64,000 nucleotides of DNA. Origin: Candidatus Pelagisphaera phototrophica (GTDB lineage: Bacteria > Verrucomicrobiota > Verrucomicrobiia > Opitutales > Opitutaceae). Position 1 is the first letter of the stretch; each line of letters opens with the position of its first letter. A model generated the notes under the pieces. The model was not told the DNA's origin. It worked only from the letters and a program-made list of their open reading frames with translations, and searched no databases. Positions 45,089 to 55,047 of this stretch are shown in pieces. Made by a program: the position numbers and the translations under genes. Location of the stretch: NCBI RefSeq assembly GCF_014529625.1, contig NZ_CP076039.1, positions 3,224,001 to 3,288,000 on the forward strand, in the 5' to 3' direction.

Positions 45089-46975
45089 ATGCACCTCCTC
45101 ACGCTTCTTCTCGCCATCTTTGCCCTCGCATCAATCGGACAGTCCGAATCTCGGCCCAATATTCTCTGGATAGTGTTCGAGGACATTAGTCGCGACCTCA
45201 GGTGTTACGGGGATAAGTATTCAATTTCACCCCATATTGATGCTCTCGCCAAAGAGGGTATCCTTTACACGCGAGCTTGGTCCAACGCAGGCATGTGCGC
45301 CCCCGCCCGAGCCACACTCATCACTGGCATGTACCCGCCTTCTACCGGGGCCCAGAACATGCGCTCGGAAGTCACCCTGCCCCCGCATATTCAAGGCTAT
45401 CCAGATTACCTCCGCGAAGCAGGTTACTTTTGCTCCAACCATGTGAAGCATGACTACAATTGGGTCGCGCCCAAAACGATGTGGGACAGCAACGACGCCG
45501 ATTGGAAAACGAAAAGCTGGGAGCTTCGGAATCCTGGGCAGCCGTTCTTCACCGTCATCAATATCACCGACACTCACAGCTCACAGCTTTATTACCGCGG
45601 AGAGGAACGCTACCAAAAGCGGCTCGAAGTCCTGAGCAAAAAGGAGATGCACGACCCTAAGAGAGTCCGCGTGCCCCCTTACTATCCAGACACTATGGGC
45701 GTCCGGAAAGACCTCGCTCGCTACTACGACAATATCACGTACGCTGACAAATTAGTAGGGGACGTTCTAACCAAGCTAGAAGCAGACGGACTCGCTGACG
45801 ACACCATCGTATTCTTCTACTCGGATCACGGTCGGGGCATGCCCCGCAGCAAAGGATGGCTTTTCCAGTCTTCCTTGCGTGTGCCTCTCATCCTACGCTT
45901 CCCCGAAAAGTACGCCCATCTAGCCCCGAGCAAGCCGGGGAGTGAATCCAACCGGATGGTCAGCTTCGTGGACTTTGCTCCCACGGTGCTTAGTCTCGCC
46001 GGCGTCACTATCCCCGAGCACATGCAGGGTAAAGCGTTCCTAGGAGAGCAAGAAGCGGCGCCCCGAGAACTCGCTTTCGCCTACCGGGATCGAATGGACG
46101 AGCGCATCGATCTCATCCGTGCCGTCTGGGATGGTCGCTACAAATACATCCGAAATTTCCGTCCCCACCTTCCCTGGTTTCACCACCAGACCCGCAACTA
46201 CCCGCACAAGCAAAACTCCTACCAGATTTTGCACACCTATTGGAAAGACGGACTATTGAATCCATCCCAATCTGTATACATGACTCAAACACGGCCAAGG
46301 GAGCAGCTCTTTGACACCAAGGCCGACCCCCACGAGTTGACCAATCTCGCCGAATGCAAAGAACACGAGGAAATACTAAAGTGGATGCGGGGGCGATTAT
46401 CCGACTGGCAAAGGGACATTCTCGACCTCGGTTTTATGCCCGAGAATCAGTGGTGGAACCGATTTGGCGTCGATGGCAATCATCTGGACCGACACACTCT
46501 GGTCCGGGAAAACTCAGAATTCTATCCTTACAACGATATCAAACAGGCCGCCAATCTCGTCGGTACAGGTAAAGAATCGCTTTCAAAGCAAATCGAACTC
46601 CTGAGTCACTACGATCCCGCCGTCCGTCACTGGGCGATCGAAGGCATCATCGCTCAAAAAGAGGATGGTCGGCCGGCTCTACCCGCGCTTCGAAAAGTCC
46701 TTAACGACGATGTATCCGGAAATCGGATTGCTGCCGCTCAGGCCTTATGTGCCCTTGGCGAAACCAGAGGAAATCTGCAACGGCTCGTCGACGCGCTCTA
46801 CACGGATAAGCCCATCTTAGCCCTGCCGGCCGCCAACGCCCTCGACCACCTAGGAGAAATAGCTCGACCGGTATTTCCACAAATAGAAAATTACCTCGGA
46901 GTGGTGCCCGATCAGTCCATCCTCGGCTGGCAGTTCCCCTACCGCCTCCTCGAAATGACGATGGATAAATTCTAG
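45089..46975 (+). CDS. secreted sulfatase (CAPAR) fused to HEAT-like repeats
   Basis: A 628-residue protein with signal peptide MHLLTLLLAIFALASIGQSE, the metal motif FEDISRDLRCYG (Glu-Asp) and formylglycine site CAPAR at 70-74. FYSDHGRGMPRSKGWLFQSS follows as the second metal site. Catalytic similarity ends near residue 450 (LFDTKADPHELTNL). After a linker the last 130 residues are alpha-helical and repetitive: YDPAVRHWAIEGIIAQKEDG, LRKVLNDDVSGNRIAAAQAL, LGETRGNLQRLVDALYTD and LALPAANALDHLGE, a HEAT/PBS-lyase-like pattern. Such tails occur in a sulfatase subgroup of Planctomycetes and Verrucomicrobia and probably mediate protein contacts. It resembles heparan-N-sulfatase-like enzymes; substrate unknown. 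Confidence 0.92.
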   Translation: MHLLTLLLAIFALASIGQSESRPNILWIVFEDISRDLRCYGDKYSISPHIDALAKEGILYTRAWSNAGMCAPARATLITGMYPPSTGAQNMRSEVTLPPHIQGYPDYLREAGYFCSNHVKHDYNWVAPKTMWDSNDADWKTKSWELRNPGQPFFTVINITDTHSSQLYYRGEERYQKRLEVLSKKEMHDPKRVRVPPYYPDTMGVRKDLARYYDNITYADKLVGDVLTKLEADGLADDTIVFFYSDHGRGMPRSKGWLFQSSLRVPLILRFPEKYAHLAPSKPGSESNRMVSFVDFAPTVLSLAGVTIPEHMQGKAFLGEQEAAPRELAFAYRDRMDERIDLIRAVWDGRYKYIRNFRPHLPWFHHQTRNYPHKQNSYQILHTYWKDGLLNPSQSVYMTQTRPREQLFDTKADPHELTNLAECKEHEEILKWMRGRLSDWQRDILDLGFMPENQWWNRFGVDGNHLDRHTLVRENSEFYPYNDIKQAANLVGTGKESLSKQIELLSHYDPAVRHWAIEGIIAQKEDGRPALPALRKVLNDDVSGNRIAAAQALCALGETRGNLQRLVDALYTDKPILALPAANALDHLGEIARPVFPQIENYLGVVPDQSILGWQFPYRLLEMTMDKF

Positions 46976-47537
46976 TCGCCTAATTCTGACTTAAGGTGTT
47001 CTGACTTTTTTTGCTCAGCTTGAACAGAAAGGGCTCGAAGCTGGAGGAATCGCTGTGCAGCCCACCGTTTTTGCGGCAGAAGTCTAAGAAGTAGCGGTGC
47101 TATTTTAGGCAAGTGGGAATTTTGATTGTTAGGCACAGAATCCTGGTTCAGACTCTTAGGAAGCTGCCGTTCTACGTCGCTGGAAATATCGAGTATCGGG
47201 AGCTATTGCATTTTCTCACAACGTTCATTCTGGTGACCTTATCACATTGAACATGAGTACTATATTAAGTATAATTAAATAGTTCGCGATTGATCTACAC
47301 CAAGATACTAGGATCCTTTAGGAAAATTTTATCATAGCTTGTTCGTCGAGAAACAGGATGAGCAAACGGAACCCGCAATCGTAATAGGCGCTTAAGGAAC
47401 TTGGAGAGATAATCCGATGTTGCTCGTTCGATCCCCGAGAGGGGGAAGGGGTCCCACAAAAATGATTCCCAACGAGAACGGGCAGTTACCTTATTCGATC
47501 AGGCAATTGAAGAATTGGTTAGCAGATAAAAATGCGA
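46976..47537. other. gene-free gap between convergent sulfatases
   Basis: About 560 bases between two convergent sulfatase genes. Short open frames overlap the end of the next sulfatase. A patch near 47200-47250 shows readable peptide broken by stops, but no family was recognised. No strong hairpin was seen. Confidence 0.4.
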
Positions 47538-48926
47538 TTACCTTGCGTTCTTCTCGGCCCAAGCGGCGTCCACTTCCTCTTTGGTCTTCCCAATCGCATT
47601 GCGGTGACGGTATATGGAATCGAGCTCGGTTTGGATTCCGTTATCGCCTTGGGAGTTCATCCACTGCTGGAGTTTACCTTTAAGCTTTCGGATCGTCCCC
47701 CTATATTCAGGATTCTCCGCAAGATTGTTCATCTCAAGCGGATCCATTTGGCAATCAAACAATTCCAGTTCGGGGCGATGTTGGTAGCGACGAACAAATT
47801 CCCGGGCATGACTGTCTCCCGATTTGGCTTTTTCGACCATCGACTGAAACGCTGGAGTACGAGTTAATGCATTCGTGTATTTCGCTTCTGGATTCAAATT
47901 CCATACCAGCCGAAATCGGTCGTCACGAACCGTACGGATGGGATACAAATCCGCCCCATTAATTATGCCTCTCGTCGTCACCTCCCCATACACGTAGTCC
48001 TTATGATGATTCGTTTTTCCTCTCAGCAGGGAGATCATGCTCTTCCCATCCAGTGACTTCGCTGGCTTACCGCCAGCTGCTTGAATAAACGTGGGCAGCA
48101 CATCAGTATACTCCACCAACGCATCAGTCGTTGTTCTCGGTGAAACCATCCCCGGCCAGCGAACAATCATCGCGGATTGCAGACCGCTCCCGTAGCACGT
48201 CCACTTCGCAAAAGGGAAGGCGTTCCCCTGCTCAGAAACGACCATGACAAGCGTGTTATCGCGAAGACCATGCTTGTCCAGCAGATTCAATATTTCCCCG
48301 ACTTGAGAATCGTAGTAAGTTATCTCAGCGAGATAGTTGCTGAAATCCTCCCGCATGCGAGGCGTATCCACAATATAGGGCGGAAGAATTACCTTGTCTG
48401 GCGGATAGAGCGAAGCGTCTCCCTTGTTCCAGGGCGAATGCGGTTCATTCGAGGTCGCAAATAGACAGAAATTCTTACTGCTGCCACGAGACTCCGACAT
48501 GAGTTTATCGATGGCATTCATGTCCGGATTGTTTTTCACCCCACTGTACTCGAAAGAAAACACCTCCTTTGGTGTGATATGAGTCTTTCCTGAAAGAGCC
48601 ACACGGTAGCCGAGTTCACCGAGGTAATGAACCACGCTCTTCGTGCCCAGATTAGCGAATGTGTGATTCGGATACGCACCCGAATTAAAGGGATACAGTC
48701 CGGTGTAGATATTGTGGCGCGTGGGTGAACACATCGAAGCAGCCTGAAAACACCGCTCAAACTTCATTCCTTCCGTAGCCAGGTGGTCGATGTGGGGCGT
48801 GTGAGCCTGGCCTCCATAACAACCAATGTCCCGATAGGTTAGGTCATCAGCTATTATGAAAACAAAATTGGGTTTGGCATGGCAAACGGTAACTGCGAGA
48901 GTCGAGAGAAACAGGAGACGCTTCAT
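47538..48926 (-). CDS. secreted sulfatase (CSPTR) with SEQG metal motif
   Basis: From the ATG at 48924-48926 the protein has 462 residues, with signal peptide MKRLLFLSTLAVTVCHA. IADDLTYRDIGCYGGQAHTP is followed by formylglycine site CSPTR at 66-70. GKTHITP replaces GKWHLG. The second metal motif is VVSEQGNAFPFAKW, with Glu-Gln where most sulfatases have Asp-Asn or Asp-His. The sulfatase at 55137-56567 shares both features (GKVHVTP, TSEQGSQFPGCKW), so this defines a subfamily rather than a defect. The ending (LELFDCQMDPLEMNNL) is complete. It converges with the HEAT-fused sulfatase. Confidence 0.92.
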   Translation of the reverse strand: MKRLLFLSTLAVTVCHAKPNFVFIIADDLTYRDIGCYGGQAHTPHIDHLATEGMKFERCFQAASMCSPTRHNIYTGLYPFNSGAYPNHTFANLGTKSVVHYLGELGYRVALSGKTHITPKEVFSFEYSGVKNNPDMNAIDKLMSESRGSSKNFCLFATSNEPHSPWNKGDASLYPPDKVILPPYIVDTPRMREDFSNYLAEITYYDSQVGEILNLLDKHGLRDNTLVMVVSEQGNAFPFAKWTCYGSGLQSAMIVRWPGMVSPRTTTDALVEYTDVLPTFIQAAGGKPAKSLDGKSMISLLRGKTNHHKDYVYGEVTTRGIINGADLYPIRTVRDDRFRLVWNLNPEAKYTNALTRTPAFQSMVEKAKSGDSHAREFVRRYQHRPELELFDCQMDPLEMNNLAENPEYRGTIRKLKGKLQQWMNSQGDNGIQTELDSIYRHRNAIGKTKEEVDAAWAEKNAR

Positions 48927-49168
48927 GATTGTATCATGAAAGACATTAGACACCTCCGGCAATGCAAAATAGCACAAGGCAGTGCAGCAAGAATTTCAAC
49001 GTTTGCGAGTGATCTACGAAAAACCATCCGCTCGACCGAACCAAAAAGGTCTACAATGACGCCACGCGTCTTAAGGATGAACTTACCTTGGCACAAAAAA
49101 TCGCGGGAGAGAACCTAATCTCAACCGCGACCTGAAGGTTTTTGGAATTGGCGAATTAGCCTCTGCTA

Positions 49169-49552
49169 CTAGTTCGTGATATCAAACGTGGTGCTGCCTC
49201 CTCTGATCGGGAGGTAGAGCTCGTACCACTTCTTTTGGGCGGCACTGCCAGCATAATCCTTCAGCGCTTGCTCGGATGCAAATTCCATCACGAACGCGTG
49301 GGACTTGTCTCCTTGCACCTTAATGGAGCGGATCCAGACTCGGGTACAACCCTCGTACTCTTTAGCGATGGTCTTAACCCCGTCGAGAGCCGCCTTAATT
49401 TGGTCATCGGTCGCATCTGCTTTCCAAGATACGGTAACGACATGGATCACCGAATGGGGTGTCGCTGGGTTCTTGTGGTGAGCAGCAGTTGCTGAGAGAG
49501 CGCCAAACGCAACAAATGCGGCACCTAGTAGGATCATTACGATTTTTTTCAT
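49169..49552 (-). CDS. exported Dabb (stress-responsive alpha/beta barrel) protein
   Basis: A 127-residue protein with signal peptide MKKIVMILLGAAFVAFGALS. The Dabb pattern follows: SVIHVVTVSWKADATDDQIK, ALDGVKTIAKEYEGCTRVWI, DKSHAFVMEFASEQALKDYA and a closing WYELYLPI. The fold is a dimeric ferredoxin-like barrel found in polyketide cyclase and stress proteins. Most family members are cytoplasmic; exported ones are frequent in Verrucomicrobia and Planctomycetes. The role is unknown. Confidence 0.85.
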   Translation of the reverse strand: MKKIVMILLGAAFVAFGALSATAAHHKNPATPHSVIHVVTVSWKADATDDQIKAALDGVKTIAKEYEGCTRVWIRSIKVQGDKSHAFVMEFASEQALKDYAGSAAQKKWYELYLPIRGGSTTFDITN

Positions 49553-50298
49553 TAGTCAGTTTATTTGGTTATCGAATAAAGAGATCTGCCCTAAGGACAG
49601 TACAGGTTGATTTAAGTTCGGAACGCTACCGAAGCGCAAGCAGTTTAGAGCAAGGGGCGACAACTAACATTCAATCCTTCAACGCTCATCCAAACCGTAA
49701 GAATGCGAAAAAATCCGCATTTTTATTGGGCTGACTGGTCTACTCCCGTAATTCGTCACCTAGTTTTCGTAAAACAGAGCGAGCTGAGCTTCGGCAGCCT
49801 TGGCTTTGACGCTCATGCGAAGGAGTTAACCGCAGGATCATCTTTAGGCCTCGATTCCCAGACGGCAGGGATCGCGACGCCAACTCCCACGAGAGCACCC
49901 AAGCAACGGGTTGCGAAGTACCAGTCGGTCTCTGACTTGCGGCATCCACTCCCTTCTCCACTATCCTCCATATGGAACGTAGACATTTTCTTCGCTCAGG
50001 AATGGTAGTTAGCGCAACAATTGGATCCTGAAGGTTGTATCCCCAAAGTCAGGACTTTCTCCGGACGGTTTGTTCTCTGAACGAAGACAAAATCATTCAA
50101 TCTTCGCCAACACATAGGTGAGCAATTCGATCTTTCCAATCGCATGTCTGAAAAAGTACTGGAGCTGATGAATAACTTGGCAGCCCGGTGAGAGGATACA
50201 AATGCCCAGTTTTCCCTTTCAATCCAAATATGGATTGAGCCCAATCGATCTGGAACCCAGATCTCTCCGACTAATTAAAAACAGTCAGAGGAGATACC
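49553..50298. other. long gap with two gene-fragment traces
   Basis: At 49972-50031 the plus strand encodes MERRHFLRSGMVVSATIGS then a stop, a typical Tat signal with nothing behind it. At 50109-50191 a plus-strand frame reads EQFDLSNRMSEKVLELMNNL, resembling the last residues of a sulfatase. Both may be ends of one deleted gene. Neither is long enough to be certain. The rest of the gap is unassigned. Confidence 0.4.
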
Positions 50299-51735
50299 TC
50301 ACTTATCGCTAACCGGAACCAAGCGGTGCAAGGCACCACTATTTGGACTCCTCGTATTCAGAGCGACATAGATCAGTCCATCAGGACCGGTTGCTACGTC
50401 ACGAACGCGCCCTTGCTTCTTGAGGATCGTCTCGACGTGCACAACTTTCTTATCCTGAATAACGATGCGCTGTACTTCCTCTGCCGACATGCCCGTTGCT
50501 AGCAAATTGTATTTCCAGCCGGGAAATGCGTCACCTTCATAAAAGTCGATCCCAGCAGTCGCGATCGACGGCAGCCAGTAATAGACCGGTTGTTCCATGC
50601 CTTCCATGCGGGTCTTGTCTGTCCATGGCGTACCGTCATAGTTCATACCATAGGTGATAACGGGCCAACCATAATTGATGCTCGGACGAATCAAGTTAAT
50701 CTCATCGCCCCCCCGCGGTCCATGCTCGGTTTCCCAAATGTCACCCGTAAGTGGATGCATATCTAAACCTTGTGGGTTACGATTTCCGTATGTCCAGATC
50801 GATTTGTACGCTCCCACCGTACTAAAGAAAGGATTGTCTCTCGGAACACGGCCATCGTCGTGTATCCGATGAATCTTACCATGAGGAACGGTAATATCCT
50901 GAGCCGGGTCCCCTTCCTGGCGGTCTCCGATTCCGAAGAACAGGTATCCATCCTTGAATACAAAGCGAGACCCGTAGTGGCCACCTTTGGTCGTGTGAAA
51001 TTTTGGCGGTACCTTGAAGATGTCCTCTTGGTCCACCCATTTGTTGTTCTTGATACGGCCTCGCACGACCGCAGTCATGGATGCAGTTTTCCCACTCACC
51101 TTGGCTCCCGCGTCCTCACTATAGGACAAATAAATCCAGCCATTGCTCTTGTAGCCAGGGTGAGGCGCCACTTCCAGAAGCCCGCCTTGCCCCACGGCCA
51201 ACACCTCCGGTGTGCCCTTGATTTGGCGCTTAACACCATTCTTGACTTTCCAGAGTACACCATTGCGCTGGGTCAACAACATCGATTCTTCCGGCAGGAA
51301 GGCGATCGACCAAAGAATGTCGTCAAGCTCGAGAACCTTTTCCAACTTGAATTTGTGATATTGCGTGGTGAAGATCCCGTCCTTAGGCATAAACTTTTTC
51401 AGGAGGTCTGTCGTCTCCGCCAAGTACTTCTGCTCACGCATAAAAATAATGAGACTGCGGATCTGCTCCTCTGAAAGCACACCTTTCCAGGGGACCATAC
51501 CCAGTTCGGGAAGCCCTTCCCGAATCACTTTGGCGATTTCGTCGTCCGACCCGCCCCACTTCCAAACGTCGTCGATCAAGGAACTTCCTTGCCCTCCTTC
51601 GCCATTTTGTCCGTGACACTGGGCACAGTATTGAGTGTAAAGCTCTTTACTACCCCCCGTTCCGATTCTGTTTTGAGCAAAAGACTGAAAATAAAGTGCT
51701 AATGCTGAAATAAGGAGAAAGAATGTAGATTTCAT
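50299..51735 (-). CDS. secreted cytochrome c / PQQ-dependent sugar dehydrogenase
   Basis: From the ATG at 51733-51735 the protein has 478 residues with a signal peptide (STFFLLISALALYFQSFAQ). A TTG two codons upstream is an alternative start. The N-terminal domain has the haem motif CAQCH at 37-41 and a likely axial Met in LGMVPWKG. The C-terminal beta-propeller matches aldose sugar dehydrogenases: FLPEESMLLTQRNGVLWKV, WTYGNRNPQGLDMHPLTGDI, WETEHGPRGGDEINLI, NYGWPVITYG and GRVRDVATGPDGLIYVALN. Such enzymes oxidise aldoses in the periplasm and pass electrons to the fused cytochrome. The fusion order (haem first) differs from many characterised members. It fits oxidation of sugars released by the island. 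Confidence 0.9.
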   Translation of the reverse strand: MKSTFFLLISALALYFQSFAQNRIGTGGSKELYTQYCAQCHGQNGEGGQGSSLIDDVWKWGGSDDEIAKVIREGLPELGMVPWKGVLSEEQIRSLIIFMREQKYLAETTDLLKKFMPKDGIFTTQYHKFKLEKVLELDDILWSIAFLPEESMLLTQRNGVLWKVKNGVKRQIKGTPEVLAVGQGGLLEVAPHPGYKSNGWIYLSYSEDAGAKVSGKTASMTAVVRGRIKNNKWVDQEDIFKVPPKFHTTKGGHYGSRFVFKDGYLFFGIGDRQEGDPAQDITVPHGKIHRIHDDGRVPRDNPFFSTVGAYKSIWTYGNRNPQGLDMHPLTGDIWETEHGPRGGDEINLIRPSINYGWPVITYGMNYDGTPWTDKTRMEGMEQPVYYWLPSIATAGIDFYEGDAFPGWKYNLLATGMSAEEVQRIVIQDKKVVHVETILKKQGRVRDVATGPDGLIYVALNTRSPNSGALHRLVPVSDK

Positions 51736-51788
51736 AAGCAAGTTCGGTTAAAGAACATGTACTGCAAGTGAGAGATGGTGGATAGTCG

Positions 51789-52568
51789 CTACTTTGATAT
51801 TTTCAAGTTAGCATAGTGAGCTACTGTCGAGCCTTCAAACCAGAGCGCAACCGCTCCCCTGCCGTCAACGCCTGATTTGGCATCACTGACTGTCAATGGG
51901 GGCTGCTCATTTCCATGAAAGTAGAGTCGGGCTTTATCCCCCGCGACCACGATCTTAATTCCGGTCCAGGTCGCGGGCTGGAGATCGACGTAGGTTTCTT
52001 ATTTGCTGGGCGTTTCCTAACGCAATTTGTACCACGGATGCTCCGGGTGAGAAATGTACTGGGCGGAATGGTTGCGGCGTTCCTGGTCCCCAGCACGGCC
52101 GTTGGTCGGGTGCAGGTAAAAAGAGTCATAGGTTTTCATGTCCGGCTATAAACGGAAGGCCACTCCGACGAACACACGGGCGCCTCCTTAAGATCCGGGA
52201 GCGGGCTCGCCCGCGACTTCGAGTTCGATCGTTACATTCTGAAAATCTTCGTCCACCACAATGAGATGACTGATGCGATCCGCCTCGCCCACTGCTGGAC
52301 CGGTGCGTCCACTAGTAGCTTGTCGCTGGGGAGCCTCTGCAATTTTCTTCTGTGCTTCTTCTGTTTTCCTAGCTTTACGCGCTTTCTGCCACTTATACTT
52401 AACCACTTTGATGGCTGCATCATGCGCGTTCAATTCGTCTACAGAAGTTAGGTCTACGGTTTTCGATACTGCGGAGAGTGGAAGAATCGCCGATGAGGTA
52501 AGCAAAAGACAAAAGAATCTTAGGGGCGATTTCGTTGATGAATAGGGCTTACGAATTCTTCGACTCAA
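51789..52568 (-). pseudogene. decayed secreted LamG/DUF1080-like protein
   Basis: The frame opens with a signal-like N-terminus (PLRFFCLLLTSSAILPLSA) and VDLTSVDELNAHDAAIKVVK. It continues through DFQNVTIELEVAGEPAPGS, a stop, VFVGVAFRL, a stop, PDMKTYDSFYLHPTNGRAGD, YISHPEHPWYKLR, a stop, ETPSK, a stop, then ETYVDLQPATWTGIKIVVAG and AHYANLKISK. Stops lie at 52188-52190, 52146-52148, 52017-52019 and 51999-52001, with the frame conserved throughout. The pattern FxPTNGRAxDQxRRNHSxQY is known from secreted concanavalin-like proteins of this phylum. The mutations are all substitutions, implying recent inactivation. Confidence 0.8.
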
Positions 52569-52825
52569 TTTAAATTTAAGCCTAACGAAATCAGATATCG
52601 GTTTTTATTTCTCGGGAGAGGCGCAAATAACGCGAGAGAAACAATCCAATGAAAAGTCTCATCTTATCGCTATCTAATAGGTCCCCATCGGCCCTCAAGA
52701 ATCTGCCAAAATACGTCGACCCTACTGCGACGCGTCCACTATTAAATTGCACTCTTGCAAACTCTAGCAAAGACTACACGTCTGGATTTCCTGTAGGGAA
52801 CACCTACGATCGCCCCAAAACAACT

Positions 52826-54112
52826 ATGAATCGAAATGCCCAAATTCTCGGAATCCTTTTGTCACTTTTACTAGGGATTGGCTCCCTGTCCATTTCCGCA
52901 GCGAACACACCCGGCATCGAAGGCATCAAAATCGGCAAGGACGATTGGCCCTGGTGGCGAGGAACGAACCGAAATGGCCACGCAAATGCCCAAGAGGTTC
53001 CCATTAAGTGGAGTGAGAATCAAAATATTGTCTGGAGAGCAGAAATTCCCGGACGGGGCCACGCCTCCCCCGTCGTCATCGGCGAGAGAATCTTCATCGC
53101 GACAGCTGATGAGGACTCGCAAACACAGCATATCATTTGCCTAGACAAGGCAACCGGCCAGACCCGCTGGTCCGCACAGATTCACCAAGGGGGATGGAAA
53201 GGACGTATTCACGATCGCAATACTCAAGCTTCTTCCACGGTCGCCAGTGACGGGAAAAGCGTATTTGCTACGTTTATGCACGATAGCCACATTTGGCTCA
53301 CTTCACTCAATTTGAAAGGCGAGATCCAATGGCAGAAGAAGGCAAGTGACTTCGTTTCCCATTGGGGCTACTCCACATCGCCCGCTATTTACAAGAGTTT
53401 CGTGATTGTCGGGTCCGACCACAAAGAGGGAGGCAATTTGACGGCATTTGATCGACGAACGGGTGAGCTCGTCTGGAACGTGGAGCGTCCCGCCATCCCG
53501 AATTACGCCTCCCCTGTTATCTACAATCTGAATGGAAGGGACCAGTTGGTATTGCCCGGTTGCGACTTGATGGCGAGTTATGACCCTGCGACCGGCCAGG
53601 AAATCTGGTCCATTCCGGCCACGACTCGAGAAACTGTTGGCAGCGTGGTCACCGATGGGAAACACGTATTTGCTAGCGGTGGGTTCCCAAAGAACGAAAC
53701 CAGCTGCATAACCGCGGACGGATCCAATACAATAGTATGGAAAAGTCCAATACGAGTTTATGCACCGTCCATGATTATCGTCGATGGCTATCTCTATGCC
53801 ATGACTGACAAGGGTCTCGCTCACTGTTGGAGCGCGTCAACCGGAGATCTCATGTGGCGAGAAAAGGTGGGAGGCGACTTCAGCGCGTCTCCCACTTTGA
53901 TAAACGGCAATCTTTTCGTCCCGAGCGAGCAGGGAAAGATGATTGTATTCAAGGCGAATCCAGAGAAGTTCGAACTTCTAGCCGAGAATCAATTGGGTGA
54001 CGAATCCTGGTCCTCACTAGCCATCAGCAAGGATCGTCTCTACTTAAGAGTCGCCCACATCGAAGACGAATGTCGTTCCGAAGCTCTCTATTGCATCGCC
54101 GAGTCCAATTAG
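52826..54112 (+). CDS. secreted PQQ-like (BamB-type) beta-propeller protein
   Basis: From the ATG at 52826 the protein has 428 residues with signal peptide MNRNAQILGILLSLLLGIGS. The frame is open for 59 more codons upstream, but the extension is not signal-like. The mature part starts DDWPWWRGTNRNGHANAQEV, the typical opening of planctomycete/verrucomicrobial PQQ-like proteins. Propeller blades repeat patterns such as IICLDKATGQTRWSAQ, LTAFDRRTGELVWNVE and MASYDPATGQEIWSIP. No catalytic PQQ ligands are evident. It may act as a scaffold or a redox protein at the cell envelope. It is divergent from the decayed LamG-like gene next door. Confidence 0.85.
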   Translation: MNRNAQILGILLSLLLGIGSLSISAANTPGIEGIKIGKDDWPWWRGTNRNGHANAQEVPIKWSENQNIVWRAEIPGRGHASPVVIGERIFIATADEDSQTQHIICLDKATGQTRWSAQIHQGGWKGRIHDRNTQASSTVASDGKSVFATFMHDSHIWLTSLNLKGEIQWQKKASDFVSHWGYSTSPAIYKSFVIVGSDHKEGGNLTAFDRRTGELVWNVERPAIPNYASPVIYNLNGRDQLVLPGCDLMASYDPATGQEIWSIPATTRETVGSVVTDGKHVFASGGFPKNETSCITADGSNTIVWKSPIRVYAPSMIIVDGYLYAMTDKGLAHCWSASTGDLMWREKVGGDFSASPTLINGNLFVPSEQGKMIVFKANPEKFELLAENQLGDESWSSLAISKDRLYLRVAHIEDECRSEALYCIAESN

Positions 54113-54409
54113 GCTCAAATCGTATCTCCAGAAAGCAACGATTCCAACAAAACTCCCTCCACGACTCTTCTGCTCACAATTCTCGGAGGTGCCCTTATTG
54201 ATATTATCTGGTTCGGCGCTTAAATATTCTAAACGATAGGACGCGATTCGCATCTTTCAGTCGCACTGGCGGCTGTAGCAATTGCACCATTTTTATCGTT
54301 ACTTTGGATTCAAAATGCCGACTTCCAAGGGCGATTGATGAATTCATTCTGCGACAGGGGAGCTGTATATACGAAAAATATCTTTTACTGGGATAACCAG
54401 TTCGTGATG

Positions 54410-55047
54410 CTAAGATCTCGAGTGGGGCAAACTACTCGAGTTCGAACGATAGCGATCTAGACGCTTTTTCAAATCGAACACCTCGGTGGGCTTGGCCAAA
54501 ACACGCCCGTTTTCCATAAACGCCCAGCCTGGTCTGGCTAATCCAAAGTGATACGTGAACCCCGCATCCAATGCACTGTACTGGGCGGGTTGATCCCAAT
54601 TAATATTTCCCGGGGTTACCTTTTCCGATGGATTTTTCAGTGGCCACTCATTCCCGAGATGCCATTTTCCAATCGCCGCCGTGGAGTAGCCTCGAGATTT
54701 CAGTATGCCCGACAACGTAAGCCGCCTTCGCTCGATAAGTGGGGGAGACGCCCCGTTCAGAACGCCTTTTATTAAGGCCGATCGCCACGCATAGCGACCC
54801 GTCAATAGGGCGTATCGAGTCGGCGAGCATACACCCGACGGACTGTGGGCATCGCTGAAATTGATACCTTCCGGGGCCAAGCGGTCCAAATGCGGCGTCG
54901 GAATTTTGGAATCAGGATTGTTGCATGACAAATCCCCTTGTCCCAGATCGTCGGCGAGAATCATAATAATATTGGGACGTTTGGGATCGGCAGCGTTCAA
55001 CCCATGGCAAATCCCAAGAAGGGACAATAGTAAGAAATGAGTCTTTA
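54410..55047 (-). pseudogene. truncated sulfatase lacking start codon and C-terminal two thirds
   Basis: The frame shows a signal peptide core (FLLLSLLGICHGLNA), LADDLGQGDLSCNNPDSKIP, formylglycine site CSPTR, GKWHLGNEW and WAFMENGRVLAKPTEVFDL. Similarity to the sulfatase at 23510-25066 then ends and the frame closes at 54410. The second metal site (DNG region) and the C-terminal part are absent, so it cannot be active. At the 5' end a family A hairpin abuts the codon where the start is expected (CTAAAGACTCATTTC instead of a likely ATG-AAG), so the start is lost or replaced. It may be a casualty of hairpin insertion. Confidence 0.75.

Noticed and set aside
50210-50240. CAATCC/GGATTG hairpin as terminator
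   Set aside because: Only 6-base arms and no T run; within what is expected by chance in a long gap.
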